A DNA stretch of 64,000 nucleotides from Bacillota bacterium. Its GTDB lineage: Bacteria; Bacillota; Clostridia; Christensenellales; SZUA-584. The notes beneath the pieces were generated by a model. It saw nothing but the letters and a program-made list of their open reading frames with translations, was not told the origin of the DNA and made no database searches. Each line of letters begins with the position of its first letter. The first letter of the stretch is position 1. Below, piece by piece: positions 45,564 through 53,754 of this stretch. The DNA lies in assembly GCA_023428025.1 (NCBI GenBank), contig JAEYZN010000021.1, positions 260,604-324,603 of the forward strand, read 5' to 3'. Made by a program: the position numbers and the translations under genes.

Positions 45564-46442
45564 ATGACATTCTTTCAGATACAGTCTTTTATCGTGGCCG
45601 CAGAATGCGGGAATATATCGAAGGCGGCGGACACCTTATACATCACGCAGCCCACGTTGTCCAGAAACATCACCGCAATGGAGAAGGAGCTCGACGTCAC
45701 GCTTTTTCACCGTACGGCGCGCGGTATCGAACTGACTCCTGCCGGTGATATTTTCTATCAAACGGCTGTCAGCATCATGGAAGAATATAAATCCGCACAG
45801 GTTCGCCTTAAGGAATTCTCTTTCAGCAGCCAAAAGGGGCTGACTCTTACCACCATTCCGGGCACCTATTCATTCCTGACCAAAACGGTCGAACTTTTCC
45901 TGCTCAATAATCCCGGCGTTCAGATATCCACGCACGAAAATGAGCAGGACGAAATACTGACCAGCATCAATGAGTTTTCAGTGGATGCCGGTTTTTTGTG
46001 GAGTGATCTGATCCCGCCCGCGGGATACCGTGTGTTGCCCACGATACCCTCAAAAATGGCGCTGATTGTGGCCATCGGCCACCCGCTGGCCGCTTGTGAC
46101 GAGATCAGTCTTTCGCAGGCCAGCAGCCATACGTTTATTATCCCCACGCAATCCGCTGTGCGAAAGCTCATCTTTGGCTTATGCGCCTCCGAAGGATTTA
46201 CGCCCAAAATGGTGGTCAACGTATCGTTGGTCGGCACCATGATCGATCTCGTCCGGAAAGGGAAAGGCGTCGCCATCATCTACGATATCCCCAATATTAC
46301 ATACGAAGGTATCCACATCATCAGACTGAGCAATACCCCGCCCACCAGCCTGGCCCTGGTCATGCACGAGCACAATTCGTCCCCTCTGGCCAGGCGTTTC
46401 GAAGCCTATTTAAGTAAAATAAATCCGGTAGGGCTATTTTAA
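45564..46442 (+). CDS. LysR family transcriptional regulator
   Basis: A 292-residue LTTR. The N-terminal winged helix-turn-helix is FIVAAECGNISKAADTLYITQPTLSRNITAMEKELDVTLFHRTARG (about residues 8-52). The effector domain has two-lobe features (LTLTTIPGTYSFLTKTVELF, VDAGFLWSDLI, GTMIDLVRKGKGVAII). Divergent from dehydrogenase paralogues 7 and 6, 238 bp apart, which are its probable targets. Effector likely a pathway intermediate. Confidence 0.92.
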   Translation: MTFFQIQSFIVAAECGNISKAADTLYITQPTLSRNITAMEKELDVTLFHRTARGIELTPAGDIFYQTAVSIMEEYKSAQVRLKEFSFSSQKGLTLTTIPGTYSFLTKTVELFLLNNPGVQISTHENEQDEILTSINEFSVDAGFLWSDLIPPAGYRVLPTIPSKMALIVAIGHPLAACDEISLSQASSHTFIIPTQSAVRKLIFGLCASEGFTPKMVVNVSLVGTMIDLVRKGKGVAIIYDIPNITYEGIHIIRLSNTPPTSLALVMHEHNSSPLARRFEAYLSKINPVGLF

Positions 46443-46793
46443 AATATTTAAATATCGCATATTTAATATCGGTTCGTTCAGCCATACCTGCCGGATGGAT
46501 TGGGCGTTTTTATGCTATTTTATCGACCTAGCCGTGGTATGTGTTGACGAAAAGATGCAGGCTAAATTTTAGTTTGTACAGGTTGTTGAAGCTTTCATTG
46601 AAAATCATTCAAATACACAAGGCAGCTGTCTGCTGATTTGTATAAGATCAATATTGAACTACTCCAGCTTTAAATTTACCATGATCTTAACAAAGTTATG
46701 CTCAACTTCTAATATTGCTATGCCACATTTATATAAAGAAATATGGTTGTGCAACTTTTGATATCACCATTGGCGGTGGAAACGGAGAGAATG
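46443..46793. other. 351-bp AT-rich intergenic region
   Basis: No gene is supported. It precedes the GT4/UDP-glucose dehydrogenase/radical SAM operon. A 15-bp string TTGACGAAAAGATGC at 46544-46558 recurs with one extra A at 51703-51718 and may be a remnant of a mobile or regulatory repeat. Confidence 0.4.
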
Positions 46794-47966
46794 ATGAAAA
46801 TCGCATATTTCACCGATACATATGCTCCTGAAGTGAACGGTGTGACGAACACATTGACAAAGCTGGGCGGTTACCTTGAAAAGAAGGGAATCCGCCATTC
46901 TTTTTTTGCTCCCGATTATGATGACCAGACGGCCGGCGGGCAAGAGGCGATGCAGGATATCCAAAGAGTCTATCGCTTTCGCGGCATCAAGGTCGGCATT
47001 TCACCCAACAGCTGTCTGCCGTTCCCCAGAACCAGAGAAATTTTCGACCTGTGCGATGATTTTGCTCCTGACCTGATTCATGTGATTACCGAGTTCGGGG
47101 TGGGGTATAAAGGCATGAAATACGCCGTGTCCCGCGGACTGCCGCTGGTCATGAGTTACCATACGGATTATGGCAACTACTTAAGCTATCATCATTTGGG
47201 GCCTTTCAGGCCCGTGACCGACATATATCTGAAATGGTTTTACGCCTTTTCCCAAAAGACATTGGTTCCGTCCGCGCATACGATGCAGCAACTGGCCAAC
47301 AAAGGATTCGGCCATCTTGGCATATGGTCAAGGGGGGTCGATACCGGACGTTATAACGTAAGCTTCAGGAGTATGGAAGTCAGAGAAAGCCTCGGGATCG
47401 GAGATCGGTTCGCATTTTTATATGTCGGCAGATTGTCGGCTGAAAAAGGATTGCACATGCTTTTACACGCGATGGAAAATATCAACGCCCTCTTTCCCGG
47501 AAAGGCGGTATTCGTTTTTACGGGAGACGGGCCGTATGCGGAGAACATTCGAAAATCGGGTTTTGACAATGTGATTATGACCGGCTTTAAAACCGGTATT
47601 GAACTCTCCCGCATCTATGCCTCCTGCGACTGCTTCGCTTTTCCGTCCGGAACGGAGACCTTTGGAAACGCGCCTTTGGAGGCGATCGCAAGCGGCCTGC
47701 CGGTGGTGGGCGTCAGCCGTGGGGGGGTGACGGAATTCCTTGTGCACGGCGGCAATTCGCTGCTGTGTGCCGACGGGAATCAGGAGGCTTTTTCAGATAA
47801 TTTAATACGGGTGATGCAAAACCCGCAGCTTCGCGGCTCACTCGCGGAAAATGGCCGGCTGACTGCGCTGTCCAGAGATTGGAACACCATTTTTGACGCT
47901 CTGCTGAAGGAATATCAAACGGTGACGGAAGCGTATTCCGGAAAGCCGCTGGTGCGTGTATCTTGA
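46794..47966 (+). CDS. Glycosyltransferase family 4, MgtA-like
   Basis: A 390-residue GT-B glycosyltransferase. The N-terminus MKIAYFTDTYAPEVNGVTNTL and the acceptor-side SYHTDYGNYLSYHHLG match diacylglycerol/phosphatidylinositol mannosyl- or glucuronosyl-transferases; the donor half has YVGRLSAEKGLHMLLHAM and the EX7E segment SGTETFGNAPLEAIASGLPVV. Start chosen is the second ATG of the pair at 46791/46794, with GGAG 6 bp upstream. Followed 19 bp later by a UDP-glucose 6-dehydrogenase, so UDP-glucuronate is a plausible donor and a glucuronosyl-lipid a plausible product (inference). Confidence 0.86.
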   Translation: MKIAYFTDTYAPEVNGVTNTLTKLGGYLEKKGIRHSFFAPDYDDQTAGGQEAMQDIQRVYRFRGIKVGISPNSCLPFPRTREIFDLCDDFAPDLIHVITEFGVGYKGMKYAVSRGLPLVMSYHTDYGNYLSYHHLGPFRPVTDIYLKWFYAFSQKTLVPSAHTMQQLANKGFGHLGIWSRGVDTGRYNVSFRSMEVRESLGIGDRFAFLYVGRLSAEKGLHMLLHAMENINALFPGKAVFVFTGDGPYAENIRKSGFDNVIMTGFKTGIELSRIYASCDCFAFPSGTETFGNAPLEAIASGLPVVGVSRGGVTEFLVHGGNSLLCADGNQEAFSDNLIRVMQNPQLRGSLAENGRLTALSRDWNTIFDALLKEYQTVTEAYSGKPLVRVS

Positions 47967-47985
47967 ACGGAAGGCGGAAAAAACC

Positions 47986-49308
47986 ATGAAAATCACGATT
48001 GCCGGGGCCGGGTATGTGGGGCTCGTGACCGGCCTGGCCTTAAGCCATATGGGCCGGGATATTACGATATTGGATGTGGATGAAGCGAAGATCGGCGTGC
48101 TTCAAAAGGAGCAAGCGCCGTTCTATGAGAAGAATCTGGACGCTTTACTGAGAGAATGCAACACCCGGATGACCTTCACCAGCGATCCTGAGATGGCGTA
48201 TTCGGGCGTTAATGCCGTGATGATCGCGGTCGCCACGCCGGACAGGCGCGACGGCAGTGCCAATCTGAAGTACCTGTACGACGTATGCGGGCAGATATTG
48301 ACCCATTCCAGCGGTTGTCTCGTGATTGTTAAATCCACCGCTCCGGTGGGTACCTGCGACAAAGTCCAGCAGTTCTTTGATGACAACGGCAAAAAAGGCC
48401 GTTTTCAAGTGGCGTCCAATCCGGAATTTTTGGCTCAGGGAACCGCGATACGGGATACGCTATGCCCTGCGCGAATTGTGATCGGCGCGGAAGAGCCGGC
48501 TGTGGCAAAAACGGTACGGGATATTTACGAAGGCATAGAAACCAAATTCGTCGAAACCGACAGAAGAAGCGCGGAAATGATCAAATATGCCTCCAACGAT
48601 TTCCTGGCCCTGAAGATTTCTTACATCAACGAAATCGCCAATCTGTGTGAACTGGTGGGCGCGGATTTCGAAGCGGTAACAATCGGCATGGGGCTTGACC
48701 CACGGATTGGGACACAGTATTTGTCGCCCGGTACAGGATATGGCGGCAGCTGTTTTCCCAAAGACACCAAGGCGCTGCACTGGCTTGCGAGGTCCCATGG
48801 CTACGAGCTGAAAACAATCAAGGCAACCATCGAGGTCAATGAAAATCAGAAAATACGGTTATTTAAAAAGGCTAAAAAGTACTATCGGAATTTCAAGGGA
48901 CTGACGGCAGCGGTGCTGGGGTTGTCGTTTAAACCGGAAACGGATGATCTGCGCGAGGCGCCGTCGGTGGATATCATCAATCTGCTTGCGGAGGAAGGCG
49001 CCGCCATTCGCGCATGGGATCCGGTCGCGGCCATAAATTTTGACCGGCAGTATCCGAATACAGTTCTCATCTGCGAGACCATTGACGAAGCGCTTCACGG
49101 GGCCGATATTTGTTTTATCATGACCGAATGGAACCAGATCAAATCATACGCCCCCGAGCAATACGCAAAGTTCATGGCTGTGCCGATTGTGATAGACGGG
49201 AGAAACTGCTATCCGACCAAATCCTTCGCAGGGAGCGGGGCTTTATATGACTCCATCGGCAGGCCCACGGTAGGCAGCGATATCGCCGCCTCTCGGGATA
49301 AATCATGA
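47986..49308 (+). CDS. ugd: UDP-glucose/GDP-mannose 6-dehydrogenase family protein, probable UDP-glucose 6-dehydrogenase
   Basis: A 440-residue dehydrogenase that oxidises a nucleotide sugar to its uronate. NAD site GAGYVG at 7-12; catalytic Cys256 in GGSCFPKDTKAL; catalytic Lys in KYASNDFLALKISYINE around 200-216; C-terminal LGLSFKPETDDLREAPS. Length matches UDP-glucose dehydrogenases. The ATG at 47986 (MKITIAG) is used; 10 extra upstream codons overlap the previous gene's end. The last codons overlap the radical SAM start as ATGA. Confidence 0.9.
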   Translation: MKITIAGAGYVGLVTGLALSHMGRDITILDVDEAKIGVLQKEQAPFYEKNLDALLRECNTRMTFTSDPEMAYSGVNAVMIAVATPDRRDGSANLKYLYDVCGQILTHSSGCLVIVKSTAPVGTCDKVQQFFDDNGKKGRFQVASNPEFLAQGTAIRDTLCPARIVIGAEEPAVAKTVRDIYEGIETKFVETDRRSAEMIKYASNDFLALKISYINEIANLCELVGADFEAVTIGMGLDPRIGTQYLSPGTGYGGSCFPKDTKALHWLARSHGYELKTIKATIEVNENQKIRLFKKAKKYYRNFKGLTAAVLGLSFKPETDDLREAPSVDIINLLAEEGAAIRAWDPVAAINFDRQYPNTVLICETIDEALHGADICFIMTEWNQIKSYAPEQYAKFMAVPIVIDGRNCYPTKSFAGSGALYDSIGRPTVGSDIAASRDKS

Positions 49309-50525
49309 AAAGCATGATCCCCGCAGATGCGTTAAAAATCCTGTTTGGCGGGATACCTGGGCAGCTCGTGATTCAAATGACAAATCACTGCAATGGAGCG
49401 TGTCCCCAGTGCGGCATGAAAAAAAACGCCTCCATCGAAAGATGCAGTCTCCCTGCTGAAAAGATCCGCACCGTGCTTCGGCAATGCGCCAAACATGGAT
49501 TCGAGGCGGTATCCCTGACGGGCGGAGAACCCTTTATCAATATGCGTGAGCTGTTTTCGGCACTCAGGTTTGCCGGGGAGGTTGGGATCCGTTACCTCCG
49601 TACCGGCACGAATGGATTTATGCTCACTCATCACGGTAAAAGTGCGGAATTGGATCAGATAACGGACTTTGTCAAACGATTCTCCGACACGCCGGTGAGA
49701 AATTTCTGGATTAGCATTGATTCCGCGGACACGCAGACGCATGAGGCGATGCGGGATCTGCCCGGTGTTATCGAGGGCATCCAAAAGGCTCTTCCGGTTT
49801 TTCATGCTCATGGGCTGTACCCTGCCGCCAATCTGGGTATCAACCGGAATATTTCGGGCGAACCGATCGGCAGACTGGAAGGGACGCATGATGAAGCGCG
49901 CTTTCTCATGGCGTTTAAGGACGGATTCACAGCATTTTTCCAAAAGGTGATTCAAATGGGGTTCACGATGGCCAATGTCTGCTATCCGATGAGCTCCAAC
50001 AACGAAGATTTGGACTCCCCCGCTTACGGCGCGATCTCAGAAGACTTCATCGTAAGCTTTACCCCAAGGGAACTCCAGCTTATATTTCAGGCGCTGCTCT
50101 ATGTCGTGCCGCATTTCCGGGACAAGATCCGCATATTCACGCCGCTGTCGGTACTGTATGCCATGTCCCAAAGTGACGGCGCGTTGCTGTTTCCTTGCCT
50201 TGGGGGTGTGCATTATTTCTATATGGACAGCCGGAATGGGCATATTTATCCCTGCGGATATCGCGGCAGCGAGGATTCAGGCGAAAGCCTTGAAGAGGCC
50301 ATCCGGCGAACCAAGGGATGCAAACCTCACTGCACAAAGTGCCATTGGGAATGTTTCAGAGACCCTTCTCAGCTTTTCGGGATGGCGCGCTTTATGCTGC
50401 GTCATCCAATCCGGGCGTTTTGGGGAAGGCAGCGCGACCCACAGCTCAAAAAGCTCTGGTTCGGTGATATCAAATATTATATCCGGAATCGTTTTTTTGA
50501 TGGCAGAACTGCCCCCAGGGTATAG
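49305..50525 (+). CDS. Radical SAM protein with C-terminal cysteine cluster
   Basis: A 406-residue radical SAM enzyme. The SAM [4Fe-4S] motif is C29-x3-C33-x2-C36 (HCNGACPQCG), and the GGEP motif is at 73-76. Near the C-terminus six cysteines (298, 317, 339, 343, 346, 350) resemble a SPASM/twitch-type auxiliary-cluster region. The last 55 residues are basic and hydrophobic (FMLRHPIRAFWGRQR), suggesting membrane contact. Translationally coupled (ATGA) to the UDP-glucose dehydrogenase. Substrate not assignable: a sugar-nucleotide, lipid or peptide are all possible. Confidence 0.85.
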   Translation: MKSMIPADALKILFGGIPGQLVIQMTNHCNGACPQCGMKKNASIERCSLPAEKIRTVLRQCAKHGFEAVSLTGGEPFINMRELFSALRFAGEVGIRYLRTGTNGFMLTHHGKSAELDQITDFVKRFSDTPVRNFWISIDSADTQTHEAMRDLPGVIEGIQKALPVFHAHGLYPAANLGINRNISGEPIGRLEGTHDEARFLMAFKDGFTAFFQKVIQMGFTMANVCYPMSSNNEDLDSPAYGAISEDFIVSFTPRELQLIFQALLYVVPHFRDKIRIFTPLSVLYAMSQSDGALLFPCLGGVHYFYMDSRNGHIYPCGYRGSEDSGESLEEAIRRTKGCKPHCTKCHWECFRDPSQLFGMARFMLRHPIRAFWGRQRDPQLKKLWFGDIKYYIRNRFFDGRTAPRV

Positions 50526-50613
50526 GAAACCTTGGGCCGCGACCACAAAACCATGATGCATTCCGGGGCTCGATCATTGAAACCGGCATCCCGCAGCTTC
50601 CGGCTCTTGCTTT

Positions 50614-51402
50614 TTACAATACCGCCAGAGAAGGCTCCTCGGCCTGCCATACACAGGTCATGAACTGCGCGTCCCTCTCAAGCTCATAATACATTCTGTT
50701 GATCGTGTTCGCCACATTTAAGCAGCTCCGCAACGTAAAGCTCATCATCGTGCGCAGCTCCTGCAAAGACAGCAAGGTCTTTTCCGCATGTTTCAGCTTG
50801 AACGGCCTGTCAAGGAAGACGGACGCGAGGCGCAGTGCGTTATAGTCTTTGATATACGACCTCATGCTGAACTTTTTGTTGCATAAATCGTGGAAAATAT
50901 AATTATACCATTGCGCGAGACCGGCAAACTCCGTGAACTCTCCCATACCCGCCCAACTTGTATTGCTCTTATCGTGCTTGATATCGAGTTCTCTTGTCAT
51001 GAACGCATCGAAATCAAGCTCGATACGGCGGTGTTCCAACAAGCTGGCGTCTCTGGCGTATATGAGATTATGGACCTTTTGGTCCACGGAGTGGTGACAG
51101 AGGAAGCCGCAAATGTATGAGAACATGCCGGCAAACTGCTTATCGCTGCAAGCATCTTCCAGGTACCTGCGGCTTATGTTCACCAGCTTTTCTATTGGCT
51201 GCGCGTGCAGAAGCTTCGCGTAATAGACCACTCCGTTTTTCCCTCGCATCAGCTGCGTCAGGCGAAAGTACATGATGTCCGCGCCCTGGCATCCGAGCCT
51301 GTAACTTGCTATGTTTTTCTTTATCAAATCTGCCGCAGGGCTGCTACCGAGTCGCCGGAGCGTAATGTCTGCGCATATCCTGTGTGCCCATATGTTCGGC
51401 AT
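50614..51402 (-). CDS. Zinc-dependent phospholipase C-like protein (PlcC-type fold)
   Basis: A 262-residue cytosolic or peripheral protein of the zinc-dependent phospholipase C family. It keeps the histidine/aspartate pattern: WAHRICAD near the N-terminus, GCQGADIMYFRL, YICGFLCHHSVDQKVH and EHRRIELDFD. Unlike secreted clostridial PLC toxins it has no signal peptide and no C-terminal C2-like domain. It converges with the radical SAM gene. A role in membrane-lipid turnover is possible but unproven. Confidence 0.8.
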   Translation of the reverse strand: MPNIWAHRICADITLRRLGSSPAADLIKKNIASYRLGCQGADIMYFRLTQLMRGKNGVVYYAKLLHAQPIEKLVNISRRYLEDACSDKQFAGMFSYICGFLCHHSVDQKVHNLIYARDASLLEHRRIELDFDAFMTRELDIKHDKSNTSWAGMGEFTEFAGLAQWYNYIFHDLCNKKFSMRSYIKDYNALRLASVFLDRPFKLKHAEKTLLSLQELRTMMSFTLRSCLNVANTINRMYYELERDAQFMTCVWQAEEPSLAVL

Positions 51403-51766
51403 CGTTGCCGCTCCTTTCAGAGGCTATTGCCTCATTACGAGGTTTTTTTATACTACCCATACATCCCACACCAAAGAAACACACAATATATAGTAATAAT
51501 AAACGAGGTACGTTAAATGAGATACGTAATTTGTAAAAACTCAGTCAAAAGTGTAATTTGTTATGGTAAAAATAATGGAGCCTGTTATGATCGGGTTGTT
51601 AATCCTTCTTTGTTAAATTAATTCGTGCAAAACCGTATGGACTAGATAAGCTGATTCAAAAGAAAAACGCCAGTTTATGGCGTTTAAAGCATTTGGAATG
51701 TATTGACGAAAAAGATGCGGTGGCTCACAGCCACGGGGGGCGGCAAGACCTATCCGAGAAAAGCGT
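51403..51766. other. 364-bp intergenic region with a terminator
   Basis: No gene is supported. Contains the terminator of the nucleoside importer (51661-51685), a second hairpin GTGGCT-cac-AGCCAC at 51720-51734, and the repeat string at 51703-51718 shared with 46544-46558. Confidence 0.5.
51661..51685 (-). terminator. Rho-independent terminator of the nucleoside importer operon
   Basis: On the minus strand AAACGCC and GGCGTTT pair around a 7-nt loop and run into TTCTTTT. It is about 80 bp beyond the last permease stop, with a second hairpin between. Confidence 0.7.
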
Positions 51767-52684
51767 TCAGCTTTCCTTCTTATAAGGAATGCCGAGCTTC
51801 GCGGGGACGTTGAAGCGCCTGCGGGCCACCGTCAAAATGATGGTCAGGATATACGGCAGCGCAATAAACAACTCGTTTGGGAAGTAGCCACTTCCGCCAA
51901 TGGATTGCATATAGATAGCGATCGCCTCGGCCAGCCCGAACACCAGGGTACCGATCGCCGCGCCCAAGGGATTCCAGTTGCCCAGAAAACAGATCGCGAA
52001 AGCAATCCACCCGCGACCGCCGATCATATTGGATGTAAACATCCCCAGGTACCCCACCGAATAGAAAGCGCCCGCCATTCCGCCCAGCACGCCGGCAAGC
52101 AGCACCACCAGAAAGCGAACCTTATTGACACAAATGCCTGCGACGTCCACCGCCTGCGGGTTCTCTCCCGTGGAACGGATGGTCAGTCCTGCCGAGGTCT
52201 TGTAAAGCAAAAAATACGCGGCAGGGATCATCAGATACATGAAATACGTCAGGATGTTCTGCTCGAACAGGATGGGCCCGATGGCCGGGATTTTGCTCAG
52301 CAACGGGATGGAAATCGCATTAAGCGGCTCAATTTTAAGCGGCGACGTCGGCACGCCGAAGAGCACCCTTTGGAAATAGGTGCAGAAACCAGCCACGAGA
52401 AGGTTGATCGCCGTTCCGGTCACCACCTGATGCTGCTTCAAAAAGATTGTGACTAAGCCGTATATTGCGGCCGCTATCGAGCCCGCGAGCATGGCGGTAA
52501 GTATGCCAAAGAACGCGCTCCCCGTCAGATAAGTGCCTACAAAACCGCCCCATGCTCCCATAAGGAAGATGCCTTCGATGGCCGTCACCATCATGCCGGA
52601 CCGCTCGGCGATGACCTCGGCAATCGAGCCCATCAGCAATGGCGTACTCATCATCAGCGCGCGCTGCAATAAACTGATGATCAT
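51767..52684 (-). CDS. Nucleoside ABC transporter permease (NupQ/YufQ-like)
   Basis: A 305-residue BPD_transp_2 permease. Hydrophobic helices begin LLQRALMMSTPLLMGSIAEVIAERSG, which with MMVTAIEGIFLMGAWGGFVG is the hallmark of BMP-associated nucleoside permeases. RGWIAFAICFLGNWNPLGAAIGTLVFGLAEA is a second conserved segment. The ATG at 52684 overlaps the NupP-like stop (ATGA); a longer frame lies inside that gene. Confidence 0.92.
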   Translation of the reverse strand: MIISLLQRALMMSTPLLMGSIAEVIAERSGMMVTAIEGIFLMGAWGGFVGTYLTGSAFFGILTAMLAGSIAAAIYGLVTIFLKQHQVVTGTAINLLVAGFCTYFQRVLFGVPTSPLKIEPLNAISIPLLSKIPAIGPILFEQNILTYFMYLMIPAAYFLLYKTSAGLTIRSTGENPQAVDVAGICVNKVRFLVVLLAGVLGGMAGAFYSVGYLGMFTSNMIGGRGWIAFAICFLGNWNPLGAAIGTLVFGLAEAIAIYMQSIGGSGYFPNELFIALPYILTIILTVARRRFNVPAKLGIPYKKES

Positions 52685-53754
52685 ATTGTCGTCCTCCTTT
52701 GCAGCCTGCACTTCTCGCGCCTGTTCTGCCAATAGTTTCTCAGGAAATAGGATGCGATGACGAATAACATGACAAACCCCTGCATGAGGTCCACGATACT
52801 CGAGGGCACGTTGACGCCGCCCGGCATACGTCCCATAAGATTACCCATGACGTTAAGCATACCGAACAGTATGGACGCGAAGATCACCCCGATGGGATTG
52901 GCATTGGCGAGGATGGCGATCCCCAGCCCCGCCGCGCCGATAGTGGGGTTAAAGTCCTGTATCAGCATGTGCTGCACGCCGTTCACCTCGGTGAACCCCG
53001 CCATGCCGGCCAGCGCACCGCTGATGAAGAACGTGATGATGTATATGGTTTCAGAGCGTATGCCCGCCAGCTTGGCGGCGGGGGCGTTGCTCCCGACCGC
53101 GCGTATGCGATATCCCAAAGGTGTTTTAAACAACAACAGCCATATGACGACGGCCATGACCGCCGCCAGCAGAAACCCGATATGCAGCCGGGTACCCGGC
53201 AAAAATGAGGGAAGCCATGCGGCCTGCGATAGCGGGTCGGTCTGGGGATACTCCCCCTTGGCCTCCTTGAGGAATGTCCGCAAAAGATAGTTCATCAGCG
53301 CCAGCACCACATAGGTGGACATCATGCTCACCAGAAACTCGTTTGCGCCGCGCTTCGCCTTGAGGGCGCCGATCAGGGCGCCGATCAGCCCTCCGGACAC
53401 AGCCGTACAGATAAGCACGACCAGAAGCAGCATGGCCGTCGGAACCTTACCGTCCAGCTGCAGCGATACGGTAACGGCCACGATGGCGCCCATGTAGAAT
53501 TGCCCTTGCGCGCCAATGTTGAAAAGGTTCGCTTTATAGGTGAACGCGAACGCCAGCGCCGTAAAAATCAAGGGCGTCGCCTTTAAAAAAACCTCTCCAA
53601 GCGTATAAACATCCGAGAACATCGTGGCGATGGAATATCCAAAAGCGCTGAGCGGATTGATATTCAGCAGCAGCAACACCAGTCCGCTGAGCGTCAGCCC
53701 TGCCAAAATCGCGGCCAGGTTGGTCACCACCATATCCCTGAGTTTTTCATTCAT
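52681..53754 (-). CDS. Nucleoside ABC transporter permease (NupP/YufP-like)
   Basis: A 357-residue BPD_transp_2 permease with FSDVYTLGEVFLKATPLIFTALAFAFTYKANLFNIGAQGQFYMGAI, the usual long N-terminal part of YufP-like proteins, and GYRIRAVGSNAPAAKLAGIRSETIYIITFFISGALAGMAG. The start overlaps the ATPase stop as ATGA and its own stop overlaps the next permease, so all membrane subunits are translationally coupled. Confidence 0.92.
   Translation of the reverse strand: MNEKLRDMVVTNLAAILAGLTLSGLVLLLLNINPLSAFGYSIATMFSDVYTLGEVFLKATPLIFTALAFAFTYKANLFNIGAQGQFYMGAIVAVTVSLQLDGKVPTAMLLLVVLICTAVSGGLIGALIGALKAKRGANEFLVSMMSTYVVLALMNYLLRTFLKEAKGEYPQTDPLSQAAWLPSFLPGTRLHIGFLLAAVMAVVIWLLLFKTPLGYRIRAVGSNAPAAKLAGIRSETIYIITFFISGALAGMAGFTEVNGVQHMLIQDFNPTIGAAGLGIAILANANPIGVIFASILFGMLNVMGNLMGRMPGGVNVPSSIVDLMQGFVMLFVIASYFLRNYWQNRREKCRLQRRTTI

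Noticed and set aside
50614..51402. Secreted phospholipase C toxin
   Set aside because: There is no signal peptide and no C-terminal membrane-binding domain; only the histidine-rich catalytic fold is present, as in intracellular family members.
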